Shown one piece after another: positions 47,195 to 56,311 of a stretch of DNA of 61,082 nucleotides. The stretch is from Acinetobacter sp. ANC 4805 (GTDB lineage: Bacteria; Pseudomonadota; Gammaproteobacteria; Pseudomonadales; Moraxellaceae). The notes beneath the pieces are model-generated. The model searched no databases. It was not told where the DNA came from and saw only the letters and a program-made list of their open reading frames with translations. The stretch's first letter is position 1, and each line of letters begins with the position of its first letter. The position numbers were made by a program, and so were the translations under genes. Where the stretch lies: positions 1 through 61,082 of the forward strand of contig NZ_JAKZGD010000014.1 in NCBI RefSeq assembly GCF_022549495.1, in the 5' to 3' direction.

Positions 47195-47254
47195 TGTGGA
47201 TAACTTGGTGGTTGGTTTTGAATTTAAAATTATGTGAAAGATTTGAATTTAAAT
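47195..47254 (+). repeat. Direct repeat copy B (60 nt)
   Basis: Second copy of the repeat at 45954-46013, with a perfect DnaA box complement (47195-47203) and palindromes at 47217 and 47242. Confidence 0.9.
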
Positions 47255-47676
47255 TAGGTTGGTTGTGAAAGAGTGCGGTTTAAATTTAAAAATACGAGTA
47301 TGGTTGTGCTTCTAATTTAAATTTTTAGATTGTGGATATTTATTTTTTGATCTTAATTTTATGAAATGTAAGGAATAATTGGTGTATTTAAGCTGTTTTA
47401 ATGGGTTGGAATGAATTTAAGTTGAGTGGGGGTTTTTGAATTCAAAAATATGATCGATATGAAGTTATCTTTTGAATTTAAAATTTCTGTTGGTTGAATT
47501 GCGTATTTTGAATTCAAATTGCGGTGTTGGTAGCTTTTAAATTTAAAAACATGTGTTCATTTTGAATTTAAACATAACGTTTTAAATTTAAAAACAAAAA
47601 ATGAATTCAAAGTTACGTTTCCAAACGATACATACTCAAGCAGCGTGTTAAGGTGATATGGAAATTTGAATTCAAA
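47217..47676. repeat. Ten-copy cluster of TTTRAATTYAAA palindromes before mltB
   Basis: Perfect 12-mers start at 47217, 47242, 47279, 47435, 47471, 47507, 47536, 47561, 47581 and 47665. Degenerate copies lie near 47314, 47411 and 47600. Variants are TTTGAATTTAAA, TTTGAATTCAAA and TTTAAATTTAAA, all fitting one palindromic consensus. Spacing is irregular (20 to 156 bp). A reverse DnaA-like box TGTGGATAT lies at 47331-47339. The last palindrome ends 16 bp before the mltB start. There is no ORF in the region. Confidence 0.9.
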
Positions 47677-47691
47677 TATTTTGGTTAAGTC

Positions 47692-48987
47692 ATGAAACAT
47701 TATTTTTCTTTTTTTCTAGGCACTGCCTTTTTTACGTTTTTCAGTCAGGCACATGCTGAACTTGTGATTAATGGTGCAGCATTTTCTCCTTCTGCAACAA
47801 TTGTTTCACGTCCGAGTACATATACTTCAAATTCAGATTTTCAAGGTTGCTTAGCAAATTTACGCTCGCAAGCAATTGCTTCTGGTGTTTCGGCTTCGAG
47901 CTATGATCGCTATACCCAAAACCTAAACCCCGATTATTCAGTGATTGATAAATTAAATTATCAACCTGAGTTTTCAACTGCAATTTGGGACTATTTATCA
48001 GGTTTGGTTGATGATGAGCGTGTCCAAACAGGTAAGCAGAAACTTGCTCAACATCGTGCTGTTTTAAATCGGGTTGAACAGGCTTATGGCGTACCTGCGG
48101 AAACTGTGGTGGCAGTTTGGGGAGTAGAGAGTAATTATGGAGATATTTCAGGTAAATATCCTTTATTGCAAGCATTAGGAACTTTAAGTTGTGAGGGACG
48201 TCGTCAAAGTTATTTCCGAGGTGAGCTTTTTGCCGCGATGCGTATTTTACAGCGCGGTGATTTAACCCAAGATCAGCTTTATGGTTCTTGGGCAGGTGCA
48301 TTTGGGCATACCCAGTTTATGCCATCGACTTATGAACGTTTGGCGGTAGACTTTGATGGTGATGGTCGCCGTGATTTAGTTTCAAGTACAGCAGATGCTT
48401 TGGCTTCAACTGCAAACTTTTTAAAGCAAGCAGGTTGGCAAACAGGATTGCCATGGGGTTTTGAAGTGAAAATTCCACAAGGTATGTCGATTGCGGGTGA
48501 AAGTCGTCGTAATAAAAAATCTCTAAATAGTTGGATTGAGCAAGGACTGATACGTGCTGATGGTACAGCTTTAATTCAAGGTAATTTATCGGGTAGTACG
48601 CCAGCGGGGTTGATTTCACCAGCAGGAGCAAATGGCCCAGTATTTTTGGTCTTTAAAAATTTTGATGCGATTTATAGTTATAACGCCGCTGAAAGTTATG
48701 GTTTGGCGATTGCCCATTTATCCGATCGCTTGAAGGGCGGGGCGTCATTTTTAACACCATGGCCAACCGATGATGCGGGGACGTCTCGTGCAGAGCGTCG
48801 TGAAATTCAGCAGTTTTTGGTTAAGCGCGGTTATGATATTGGTGTTGTAGATGGATTGATTGGGGATAAAAGTCGTCAAGCTATTCGTCAAGAGCAAAGT
48901 CGTTTAGGTTTGAATCCAACAGGTCGCGCTGGACAGCAGATTTTACGTGCATTTAGACAAGAGCAAGCCAAGCAAATGATGCAATAA
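47692..48987 (+). CDS. mltB: MltB-type lytic murein transglycosylase
   Basis: A 431-aa exported enzyme cleaving glycan strands of peptidoglycan to 1,6-anhydro ends. The signal peptide is residues 1-22 (MKHYFSFFLGTAFFTFFSQAHA). The SLT_2 domain has the catalytic glutamate in VVAVWGVESNYG and the AGAFGHTQFMPSTYERLAVDFDGDG region. A C-terminal peptidoglycan-binding domain (REIQQFLVKRGYDIGVVDGLIGDKSRQAIR) is complete. No lipobox cysteine is seen, so it may be soluble in the periplasm. Its product is the substrate type that AnmK later handles. Confidence 0.9.
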   Translation: MKHYFSFFLGTAFFTFFSQAHAELVINGAAFSPSATIVSRPSTYTSNSDFQGCLANLRSQAIASGVSASSYDRYTQNLNPDYSVIDKLNYQPEFSTAIWDYLSGLVDDERVQTGKQKLAQHRAVLNRVEQAYGVPAETVVAVWGVESNYGDISGKYPLLQALGTLSCEGRRQSYFRGELFAAMRILQRGDLTQDQLYGSWAGAFGHTQFMPSTYERLAVDFDGDGRRDLVSSTADALASTANFLKQAGWQTGLPWGFEVKIPQGMSIAGESRRNKKSLNSWIEQGLIRADGTALIQGNLSGSTPAGLISPAGANGPVFLVFKNFDAIYSYNAAESYGLAIAHLSDRLKGGASFLTPWPTDDAGTSRAERREIQQFLVKRGYDIGVVDGLIGDKSRQAIRQEQSRLGLNPTGRAGQQILRAFRQEQAKQMMQ

Positions 48988-49006
48988 AAATCTATTGAAG
49001 CAAGTC

Positions 49007-49036
49007 AAAAGGTCTGCGTATGAGCAGACCTTTTTT
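49007..49036. terminator. Terminator after mltB
   Basis: AAAAGGTCTGC and GCAGACCTTTTTT form a perfect stem with a six-base loop and a T-run. It also lies at the end of the convergent gene at 49039. Confidence 0.88.
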
Positions 49037-49038
49037 AT

Positions 49039-49410
49039 TTAGGGAGCAGCATCTAGCTTTATAGCTTCTAAAATATCAAAAATCACAGCAGTGACATCTT
49101 GGCTGAGATCACGGTCATTAAAAATCTCATAGGCAGTAATTGTGACATCGGTATCACTTGGTAATTGTTTTTGTTCTTCTTCAATCAAGTGCTCAATTGG
49201 TAAGAGCGTCTGTTTGATTTCGAGATGCAACACTTCATTATACGCAAGATTTTCATCTTCAAGCTCTAATTCATGCTCATTGAAATAGGGGATCAAAATC
49301 GAATGAAGATATGGACTAAGATCCTGAATATCCAAAATTTCAATATCACGAGTCTGTTCAATCGTACTGATGTGGTCACTCACTTCAATTAAGATATGAT
49401 AATAGCTCAT
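49039..49410 (-). CDS. Acidic cytosolic protein, unknown
   Basis: A 123-aa protein starting MSYYHILIEVSDHISTIEQT, preceded by GGAG six nt upstream of ATG 49410. It is strongly acidic (clusters ELELEDENLAYNE, EHLIEEEQKQLPSDTD) with no signal peptide, cysteine motif or membrane segment. I recognise no family. Its acidity and size could suit an inhibitor or adaptor protein, but that is speculation. It stands alone between mltB and the metalloprotease pair. Confidence 0.6.
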   Translation of the reverse strand: MSYYHILIEVSDHISTIEQTRDIEILDIQDLSPYLHSILIPYFNEHELELEDENLAYNEVLHLEIKQTLLPIEHLIEEEQKQLPSDTDVTITAYEIFNDRDLSQDVTAVIFDILEAIKLDAAP

Positions 49411-49740
49411 GCTGATCTCCATTAAGACTAAGATGATATTTTGACACCACAATAGCATGAATAAATCAAAAGAATTGCTCATTCTTGTTATCTTTTAAAA
49501 ACATCATCTTATATAGCTGTTGTATCTTAATGATTGAGGCTTAACCACAAAAAGGAAGTCGTTTTAAACTACTATTTGTTGGTTGAAAGTTCTTTTTACG
49601 TTCCGTTTTCTAATGTGTGGCGACATATTTGAGATCTGAAATCACGAGGAATATTTCAAGCACGATCTATTTCACAAGAATAAGTGCCATTTTATGCTAC
49701 CAAATATATTAACTGATCAGTTTATTAGGAAGAGATGTAC
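49411..49740. other. Intergenic region, nothing recognised
   Basis: About 330 bp without an ORF longer than 50 codons, a clear RNA gene or a repeat. Confidence 0.4.
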
Positions 49741-50673
49741 TTAGTTGCTTGCAGATAGGATCGGGGTAGTTGCCCTAACAAGGTCTCGGTCTGCTTCTGT
49801 GAGTGATAATTTCTGAATATTTTGCTGTTGGATGATGGGGTACATCAATGATGTTGGATCATTGGTATGTTCTAGCCCTAGCGCATGTCCAAATTCATGT
49901 GCAAGTGTTAAACGTAGATCATTCTTAGATGAAAACTCGTAAACATAAATCTGTTTACCATTGAAATGTCCTTTATGAAACAAGCGTGGTTCGAAGGTCT
50001 GGTTAAATTGATTGGCTGAGGCAACCAATTGTTTATTATTTTGGTTAAGTATTTTGATATCGTGATTCAGCTGTTGAGTTTTCTGGTTATGCTGTTGAAC
50101 TTCTTGCTGCAACGCAGCAGATTGAAGCTGCAATACTTTTTGACGTTGGGTCAACTGGTCTGCTAATTCTTTAGAAGAAGAACGCATCTGATTAAAACGT
50201 TGTACATCAATATTATACTGTTGAAATTGTGCTGCCAGTTGAGATTGTTTGCTGGCAATCAAAAGGGTAGTTTTTTGAACCTCATCTTTGAACTGTTGTA
50301 ACTGTTTATTTTGTTGTTCCCATTGCCCTTGTTGTTGCTTAAGTTGATCTAGGTTTTGAACACGTTCAGTACTGCGTTGTTGGCGTTCATCAAAAATGAG
50401 ATTAATCGTGAACTCTGCTTGAGGGTCATAAATAAAATGTTGTTGACCTGTTTCTTTTTCCCAAATCTGAGCAGCTTGTTGGGTTAACTCGAGTACTTGT
50501 TGTGTGCTTAAGTTAAATCGAGGGTCAATATCAGCAATACGATAATGTAGAGGAGCTTTCACCAGTTCATGTGTGTGCGTGTCAGTATTTGTTGAGTTAT
50601 TTTGCGCATAACTGAGGTTAGATATTCCCATACATATACATGCAGCAAAAAAAGCAAAATGATGGTAGCGCAT
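49741..50673 (-). CDS. Exported matrixin-like metalloprotease with coiled-coil insertion (A)
   Basis: A 310-aa exported protein with a signal peptide of about 23 residues (MRYHHFAFFAACICMG...SYA). The N-terminal part (about 42-97) has the LHYRIADIDPRFNLS and QIWEKETGQQHF features of matrixin-like folds. Residues about 98-225 are a Gln/Leu-rich coiled coil. The zinc site HEFGHALGLEH (259-269) and the Met-turn SLMYP (275-279) follow. All three zinc histidines and the catalytic glutamate are present. Homologous to the next gene with the zinc histidine at the same residue number. Confidence 0.82.
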   Translation of the reverse strand: MRYHHFAFFAACICMGISNLSYAQNNSTNTDTHTHELVKAPLHYRIADIDPRFNLSTQQVLELTQQAAQIWEKETGQQHFIYDPQAEFTINLIFDERQQRSTERVQNLDQLKQQQGQWEQQNKQLQQFKDEVQKTTLLIASKQSQLAAQFQQYNIDVQRFNQMRSSSKELADQLTQRQKVLQLQSAALQQEVQQHNQKTQQLNHDIKILNQNNKQLVASANQFNQTFEPRLFHKGHFNGKQIYVYEFSSKNDLRLTLAHEFGHALGLEHTNDPTSLMYPIIQQQNIQKLSLTEADRDLVRATTPILSASN

Positions 50674-51054
50674 GAGTAATCTCCCCCTGAATAAAGCTTA
50701 TTTTTAAGCAATCTTTTGGGTTCGTCAAAACGCTATAGATTTAATAAATATAAGTAAAAAGTGTGATTTTTTTCTAATAAATAAAAAAATGAATCGAATG
50801 ATTTACAGAATGAAAAAGGAGCATATTTGTTTTTTTTTATTCTTAAATCAAAGAATATCAAAGTATTAAATTTAAAAAGATAAAAACTCCCTAAAAGGAA
50901 GTGAGAAAACCATCAAATTGTTAACTTTTGTAAAGATTACGAAAAAATGGGAATTATTTTACTTTTTAGTGAAAAATTGTTTGTTTGTGACATTTAAAGT
51001 CCACTGGAATTTTAACCTTTTTCTGCTTTGATGAGATCATCAGCCTTGTTGAGC
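50674..51054. other. AT-rich gap between the metalloprotease genes
   Basis: About 380 bp, extremely AT-rich with long T-runs and no ORF. It likely contains the promoter of metalloprotease A, so the two genes are probably transcribed separately. Confidence 0.4.
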
Positions 51055-51963
51055 TTATCTCGTTAACAACAAATTACGATCTGCTGGAGTCAGACGGAAA
51101 TGAGCCATATCTTGATCCTGCATCATTGGATACATCAACGCCTGTGGATCATTTGCATGCTGTAGACCCAAGGCATGACCTAATTCATGTGCTAGCGTTA
51201 ATTTTAGATCATCTTCAGATTCAAACTCATAAATTAATATCTGTTTACCATTAAATAAACCTTTATGGAATAAATGGGGCTGAAAGCGTTGTTTGTATTG
51301 TGTGACGGAGGAATCTAGTTGTTGATTAAGTGAATTAAGTTCATCAACTTGCTGGTTTAATTGATTGATTTTTTGATTATGTGTATTTATTTCTTGTTGA
51401 ATTAATTCAATTTTTTGCTGTAGTTCCTGTTGTCGTTGTTGAGCGTATTCAGGATTTTCAAAAGCAGATTGATTTTGTTGAGTAGAGAGCTGTTCTTGAT
51501 TGTATTGCTGAATTTGTTGATTTAACAGCTGTTGTTTGAGATCTAAAAACTGTTTATTTTGAACTACTTCTCGTTCAATTTGATCTAATTGTTCTTTTTT
51601 ATCAAGCCAAACCTGCTGATTCGACTCGAGCTGATTTAAATGTTCTCGACGTTGTTCGCTTTCAAACTGGCGTTCGTCATAAATCAGGTGGATTGCAAGT
51701 TTGGCATTTGGATCATAGACAAAATAATCCTGCCCAGTACCATCTTTCCAAATTTGAGTTGCCTGCTGAGTTATTGCTTTAACCTGTTCAATACTTAGTT
51801 TAAAACGAGAGTCGACTTCAGCAATTCGATAATGCAGTCGTGTATCTAGTGGGCTGCTCATACGGTCGGCCAATGAGTTAAATTTGAGTTGAGGGTGTTG
51901 GTGAGTTTGATAACCCGACCATAGGATGAAAACTGCGATAACAATAAAAATTATTCGTTTCAT
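51055..51963 (-). CDS. Exported matrixin-like metalloprotease with coiled-coil insertion (B)
   Basis: A 302-aa paralog of the preceding gene. The N-terminal hydrophobic stretch (MKRIIFIVIAVFILWSGY) has no clear cleavage site and may be a membrane anchor. LHYRIAEVDSRFKLS and IHLIYDERQ are shared. A Gln/Glu-rich coiled coil spans about 100-225. The zinc motif HELGHALGLQH is at 259-269 and the Met-turn ALMYP follows. It overlaps the upstream gene at 51960 by four bases, so it is translated together with a membrane protein. Confidence 0.82.
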   Translation of the reverse strand: MKRIIFIVIAVFILWSGYQTHQHPQLKFNSLADRMSSPLDTRLHYRIAEVDSRFKLSIEQVKAITQQATQIWKDGTGQDYFVYDPNAKLAIHLIYDERQFESEQRREHLNQLESNQQVWLDKKEQLDQIEREVVQNKQFLDLKQQLLNQQIQQYNQEQLSTQQNQSAFENPEYAQQRQQELQQKIELIQQEINTHNQKINQLNQQVDELNSLNQQLDSSVTQYKQRFQPHLFHKGLFNGKQILIYEFESEDDLKLTLAHELGHALGLQHANDPQALMYPMMQDQDMAHFRLTPADRNLLLTR

Positions 51964-52376
51964 TCAATATTTTTTTTAAATAAGGGTTGGTATAGGCTTG
52001 GTACAATCAAAATTCCCAAGATTAATGTAGATAGAATACAGCTTATTTCATAAAAAATAGCACCTAGACCCGATATGAATATCCAAGAAAAACTAGGTAA
52101 GAGATAAATGAGTAAGAGAGGGAAAAAGCTATAAACATATAATTTTCTTGCCCATTCTTTGAATAGAAGTAAACCTATCGCTACAACAAAAAGACCAATT
52201 GAAAGAATAAAGGTAATGGCTAACTCCCAGTTTTGGGGATCCTTTGATAAAGCCTCATTAATCAAGATGGATGTTTCATCATATGCATCAAAGATTGTAC
52301 TAATAAAGACACAGAGTAGAGATGCAAGAAGCATTCCTCTAAATTTGGTTTTGGTGATAATGGGGTCAGTTTTCAT
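51960..52376 (-). CDS. Four-helix membrane protein coupled to metalloprotease B
   Basis: A 138-aa protein I do not recognise. Four hydrophobic segments are visible (GMLLASLLCVFISTIF, LAITFILSIGLFVVAIGLLLF, LYVYSFFPLLLIYLLPSF, FYEISCILSTLILGILIVP). It overlaps the start of metalloprotease B by 4 bp (ATGA type), so both are made from one mRNA. It may be a partner of the protease or an unrelated membrane protein. Confidence 0.65.
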   Translation of the reverse strand: MKTDPIITKTKFRGMLLASLLCVFISTIFDAYDETSILINEALSKDPQNWELAITFILSIGLFVVAIGLLLFKEWARKLYVYSFFPLLLIYLLPSFSWIFISGLGAIFYEISCILSTLILGILIVPSLYQPLFKKNIE

Positions 52377-52573
52377 TTTTATAAATAGTGTGATGTTTTA
52401 ATGCTTTAGATTATACATACAATATTTTAGCTGTATCAAATTGATATTACTTGATTGATTATAATTGAATGTGCTCGAATTTTGGCTATTACTTGTTATT
52501 CATGTCTACAGCTGCCATATTTACGAGACTTTGATCAAATACCAATCAACACATAAAATGCAAAGGAATATGC

Positions 52574-53458
52574 ATGCTGAAATATTTACTGAAAGCACCT
52601 GATTCAACATGGGTTGCCACTTCTCCAGCTCAGGCAAAAGCTGAAAATTTAAAAATTAAATATTTGGGGACAGCGGGATTTATTCTTTCTGATCAGCATC
52701 GTACAGTTGTACTTGACCCTTTTATTAGCCGTCCTAATCTTTGGCAAACCTTTAGCCAACCGTTATTGAGTGATCCAGTATTAGTTAAACAATATATTCC
52801 ATACGCTGATGATGTACTGATTGGGCATGCACATTATGACCATATTCTGGATGCACCAGAGCTTTGTAAACAAACTGGGGCAAGGTTAATTGGTTCGCAA
52901 GCAACTTTAATGTATGGACGATCAGCAGGTTTATCTGAGCAACAAATGCTTGAGACAACGGGGCGGGAAGCGATTCAATGTGGAAAATGGCAAGTGGTTG
53001 GTCTGCCATCCATTCATGGTAAAGCATTGTTTGGTCGTGTTCCATTACCAGGGGATATGACCACACCACCACCGTTTCCACCGAAATTTCATCATCTACG
53101 GCATGGGCAAGTTTTTAATTGGTGGATTAATACGGGGCAGCTTAGTGTTGTACATATTGATTCAGCCGATTTTATTGAACAAGAGTTGCAGGGCAGGCAG
53201 GCAGATATCGTCTGTCTATGTGCGATTGGACGGAAATATCGCCCCAATTATGTCAAAGATGTGGTGCGTTTGCTAAAACCCAAATACATTATTCCATGTC
53301 ATTGGGATAGCATGGTGACACCGATTGATGCACCACCACAGTTATTACCTGGGGTGAACATTCCTGAGTTTCTTGATGAAATAAAAGCCTGTGGCGTTAT
53401 ACCTTTGTTTATGCCGATTTTAGGCGAACTGTATTTTGATCAAAATACAGAACTTTAA
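52574..53458 (+). CDS. MBL-fold metal-dependent hydrolase
   Basis: A 294-aa cytosolic protein of the metallo-beta-lactamase fold (Lactamase_B_2 / UlaG-like). The first metal motif HAHYDH (85-90) is intact, followed by a histidine in LPSIHGKALFGR, the metal aspartate in VVHIDSADF, and IIPCHWDSM. A Shine-Dalgarno AAAGGAA precedes ATG 52574. The substrate cannot be read from the sequence. It ends at a bidirectional terminator shared with dnaK. Confidence 0.85.
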   Translation: MLKYLLKAPDSTWVATSPAQAKAENLKIKYLGTAGFILSDQHRTVVLDPFISRPNLWQTFSQPLLSDPVLVKQYIPYADDVLIGHAHYDHILDAPELCKQTGARLIGSQATLMYGRSAGLSEQQMLETTGREAIQCGKWQVVGLPSIHGKALFGRVPLPGDMTTPPPFPPKFHHLRHGQVFNWWINTGQLSVVHIDSADFIEQELQGRQADIVCLCAIGRKYRPNYVKDVVRLLKPKYIIPCHWDSMVTPIDAPPQLLPGVNIPEFLDEIKACGVIPLFMPILGELYFDQNTEL

Positions 53459-53463
53459 AACAT

Positions 53464-53494
53464 AAAAAAACCGCGCAAAAGCGCGGTTTTTTTT
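53464..53494. terminator. Bidirectional terminator between the MBL hydrolase and dnaK
   Basis: CCGCGC-AAAA-GCGCGG hairpin with seven A on the left and eight T on the right, between convergent genes. Confidence 0.95.
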
Positions 53495-53505
53495 AAAGAG
53501 ACAAA

Positions 53506-55449
53506 TTATTTTTTGTCGTCTTTTACTTCTGTGAACTCAGCATCTACAACGCCATCGTCCGCTTTCTGTTGTTGACCTGCATCACCACCTTGGAATGCAT
53601 TTGGATCAAAACCTTCTGCACCGCCAGCACCTTGTGCTTGTTCATAAGCACGTTGAGTGATCGGCATCAAGATGTTTTGTAAAGCTTCAGTTTTCGCTTT
53701 GATGTCTTCAACATCATTTTCTTTGGTTGCTGCTTCAAGCTCAGAAACCGCAGTCGCGATTGCAGTTTTTTCATCTTCAGTGACTTTGTCACCAAGATCT
53801 TTCACTGCTTTGTTCGAGCTAGACACTAAAGCATCCGCTTCGTTGCGTGCTTTTGCTAACTCTTCAAACTTACGGTCTTCTTCAGCATTCGCTTCAGCAT
53901 CTTTAATCATTGCTTCGATTTCAGCATCAGACAAACCTGAGTTTGCTTTAATCTGGATTGATTGCTCTTTACCAGTGCTCTTATCTTTAGCCGATACTTT
54001 CAAGATACCGTCAGCGTTGATGTCGAACGATACTTCAATTTGCGGTACACCACGTGGAGCAGGTGGGATATCGCCTAATTGGAAGTTACCCAACAATTTA
54101 TTTTGTTGAGCCATTTTACGTTCACCTTGGAACACTGAAATGTCGACAGCAGGTTGGTTGTCAGCAGCAGTAGAGAACACTTGAGATTTCTTCGCAGGAA
54201 TCGTTGTGTTTTTCTCAATGATTGCTGTTAATACGCCACCCATGGTTTCGATACCAAGTGTTAACGGTGTTACGTCTAATAAAAGTACGTCAGTTTTGTC
54301 ACCAGACAATACCGCACCTTGAATCGCTGCACCAATCGCAACTGCTTCGTCAGGGTTCACGTCTTTACGTGGCTCTTTACCAAAGAATTCTTGTACTTTT
54401 TGTTGTACAAGTGGCATACGAGACTGTCCACCAACTAAAATTACGTCAGAGATGTCAGACGTCGAAAGACCAGCATCTTTAAGCGCAATACGGCAAGGCT
54501 CAATGGTACGAGCAACTAAATCAGCAACCAAGCCTTCAAGTTTCGCACGCGTTACGTTGATCACTAAGTGTTTAGGACCAGTCGCATCAGCCGTGATGTA
54601 TGGCAGGTTGATTTCAGTTGCATTCGATGAAGAAAGCTCGATTTTTGCTTTTTCAGCAGCTTCTTTCAAACGTTGTAACGCAAGTGGATCATTTTTCAAG
54701 TTCACACTTTGTTCTTTCTTGAACTCTTCAACCAAGAATTCAATTAATGCGTTATCAAAGTCCTCACCACCAAGGAAAGTATCACCATTGGTTGATAACA
54801 CTTCGATTTGTTGGTCGCCATCAAGGTCAGCGATTTCAATGATTGATACGTCGAATGTACCACCACCTAAGTCGTAAACCGCGATTTTACGATCGCCTTC
54901 TTTTTTGTCCATACCGAACGCAAGCGCAGCAGCAGTTGGTTCGTTAATGATACGTTTAACATCAAGACCTGCAATTTTACCTGCATCTTTAGTTGCTTGA
55001 CGTTGTGCATCGTTAAAGTAAGCAGGTACCGTAATCACGGCTTCAGTAACCGTTTCACCTAAATAATCTTCTGCAGTTTTCTTCATCTTTTTCAAGATTT
55101 CAGCAGAGATTTGTTGAGGTGCTAATTTTTTATCGTTTACATCAACCCAAGCGTCGCCATTGTCTGCTTTGATGATTTTGTAAGGTACAAGACCGATATC
55201 TTTTTGTACCGCTTGATCTTCATAACGACGACCAATTAAACGTTTGATCGCGAACAATGTATTTTTTGGGTTAGTGACAGCCTGACGCTTCGCACTTTGA
55301 CCAACTAGGATTTCACCATCTTTGTATGCAATGATTGATGGAGTTGTACGTGCGCCTTCTGCGTTTTCGATTACTTTTACTTTATCGCCTTCAAGTACAG
55401 CAACACATGAGTTGGTAGTACCTAAGTCAATACCAATAATTTTTGCCAT
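53506..55449 (-). CDS. dnaK: Molecular chaperone DnaK (Hsp70)
   Basis: A 647-aa cytosolic chaperone. The nucleotide-binding domain has [32 protein letters not shown] and [13 protein letters not shown]. The linker [18 protein letters not shown] leads into the substrate-binding domain and the C-terminal lid. The last residues ([14 protein letters not shown]) form the conserved tail that binds co-chaperones. grpE lies upstream on the same strand (157-bp gap). No dnaJ follows it here; a terminator does. Confidence 0.98.
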   Translation of the reverse strand: MAKIIGIDLGTTNSCVAVLEGDKVKVIENAEGARTTPSIIAYKDGEILVGQSAKRQAVTNPKNTLFAIKRLIGRRYEDQAVQKDIGLVPYKIIKADNGDAWVDVNDKKLAPQQISAEILKKMKKTAEDYLGETVTEAVITVPAYFNDAQRQATKDAGKIAGLDVKRIINEPTAAALAFGMDKKEGDRKIAVYDLGGGTFDVSIIEIADLDGDQQIEVLSTNGDTFLGGEDFDNALIEFLVEEFKKEQSVNLKNDPLALQRLKEAAEKAKIELSSSNATEINLPYITADATGPKHLVINVTRAKLEGLVADLVARTIEPCRIALKDAGLSTSDISDVILVGGQSRMPLVQQKVQEFFGKEPRKDVNPDEAVAIGAAIQGAVLSGDKTDVLLLDVTPLTLGIETMGGVLTAIIEKNTTIPAKKSQVFSTAADNQPAVDISVFQGERKMAQQNKLLGNFQLGDIPPAPRGVPQIEVSFDINADGILKVSAKDKSTGKEQSIQIKANSGLSDAEIEAMIKDAEANAEEDRKFEELAKARNEADALVSSSNKAVKDLGDKVTEDEKTAIATAVSELEAATKENDVEDIKAKTEALQNILMPITQRAYEQAQGAGGAEGFDPNAFQGGDAGQQQKADDGVVDAEFTEVKDDKK

Positions 55450-55606
55450 TTGGGATGTTCCTCTAAAATTTTGTGAATCCCCTAATTTCCTCTTTGGTCA
55501 AGGAGACTTAAAAAGGGGATTTGCTTGTTATTCGATATGAGAGTGAATCGGTTTTTTTCAAGCATATTTATGAAAAAAAATCAAAAAACTCTCAAAAAAC
55601 TAGGTT

Positions 55607-56152
55607 TTACTGACCGACCAAAACCATTGCTGGGCGGAGTAGGCGACCATTTAAGGTATAGCCTTTCTGTAAAACAGTGCCAATTTGATTGGCAGTAGCA
55701 TTTGGATCAATGCCCACCGCTTGGTGTAAATCGGCATTGAAACCATTTTGGGTATCTGCTTCAACCACGCCAAATTTCTCAAGTGCAGTTAATAGTGATT
55801 TCAACGTTAATTTTACACCTTCAAGTACAGGTGTCTCTTCTTCACCCGCAGCTTGAATCGCACGTTCAAGGTTGTCGACAGAATCCAAAAGTTCTTTTGC
55901 GAATTTCTCTAGCACGGTTTCTTTATGCTTTTCAGATTCACGTTGGATACGTTCTACGCTTTTCTGTGCTTCATAAACTGCATTGGCTGTACGAGCTTTT
56001 TCTAATTTCAAACTTTCTTCAAGTTTGGTGATTTGCGCTTGTAAATCTTCAACGCTAAGCTCGTTTGCTTGCTCTACACCTTCAGCTTGAGTTTGTTCAG
56101 TTTGTTGCTCATTTTGAATGTCTTGAGCTTGCTCATTGTGCTCATTAGCCAT
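55607..56152 (-). CDS. grpE: Nucleotide exchange factor GrpE
   Basis: A 181-aa DnaK co-chaperone. The Glu/Gln-rich N-terminus (residues 1-40) leads into the long dimerising coiled coil ([17 protein letters not shown]...), and the beta domain ends with [20 protein letters not shown]. Met 56152 is chosen because GGAGAT lies five nt upstream; the ORF opens at 56185 with 11 extra residues ([10 protein letters not shown]) that are not GrpE-like. Same strand as dnaK. Confidence 0.95.
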   Translation of the reverse strand: MANEHNEQAQDIQNEQQTEQTQAEGVEQANELSVEDLQAQITKLEESLKLEKARTANAVYEAQKSVERIQRESEKHKETVLEKFAKELLDSVDNLERAIQAAGEEETPVLEGVKLTLKSLLTALEKFGVVEADTQNGFNADLHQAVGIDPNATANQIGTVLQKGYTLNGRLLRPAMVLVGQ

Positions 56153-56311
56153 TGATGATCTCCGTTTAAAAAGGTTCTTAAACATGTACAGTCCTTTTAG
56201 CGTGAATGCTTATAGGGTCAAACCCGAACCGCCACATATTCGTCATTCATAGATAGGGATGAAGTATGGGCAACGCGACAAAATTCAAGCGTTCAGGTTG
56301 ATTTAAATCTT

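Noticed and set aside
47217..47676. The repeated palindromes as a CRISPR array
   Set aside because: The repeats are only 12 bp, differ in sequence and are spaced irregularly from about 20 to 156 bp; no cas genes are near.
47768..48301. 177-codon frame antisense to mltB
   Set aside because: It is a shadow of the mltB coding sequence; the mltB domains cover the whole stretch on the plus strand.
53657..54877. Long plus-strand frames opposite dnaK
   Set aside because: Highly conserved, codon-biased dnaK commonly creates open antisense frames; no start signals or known domains are present.
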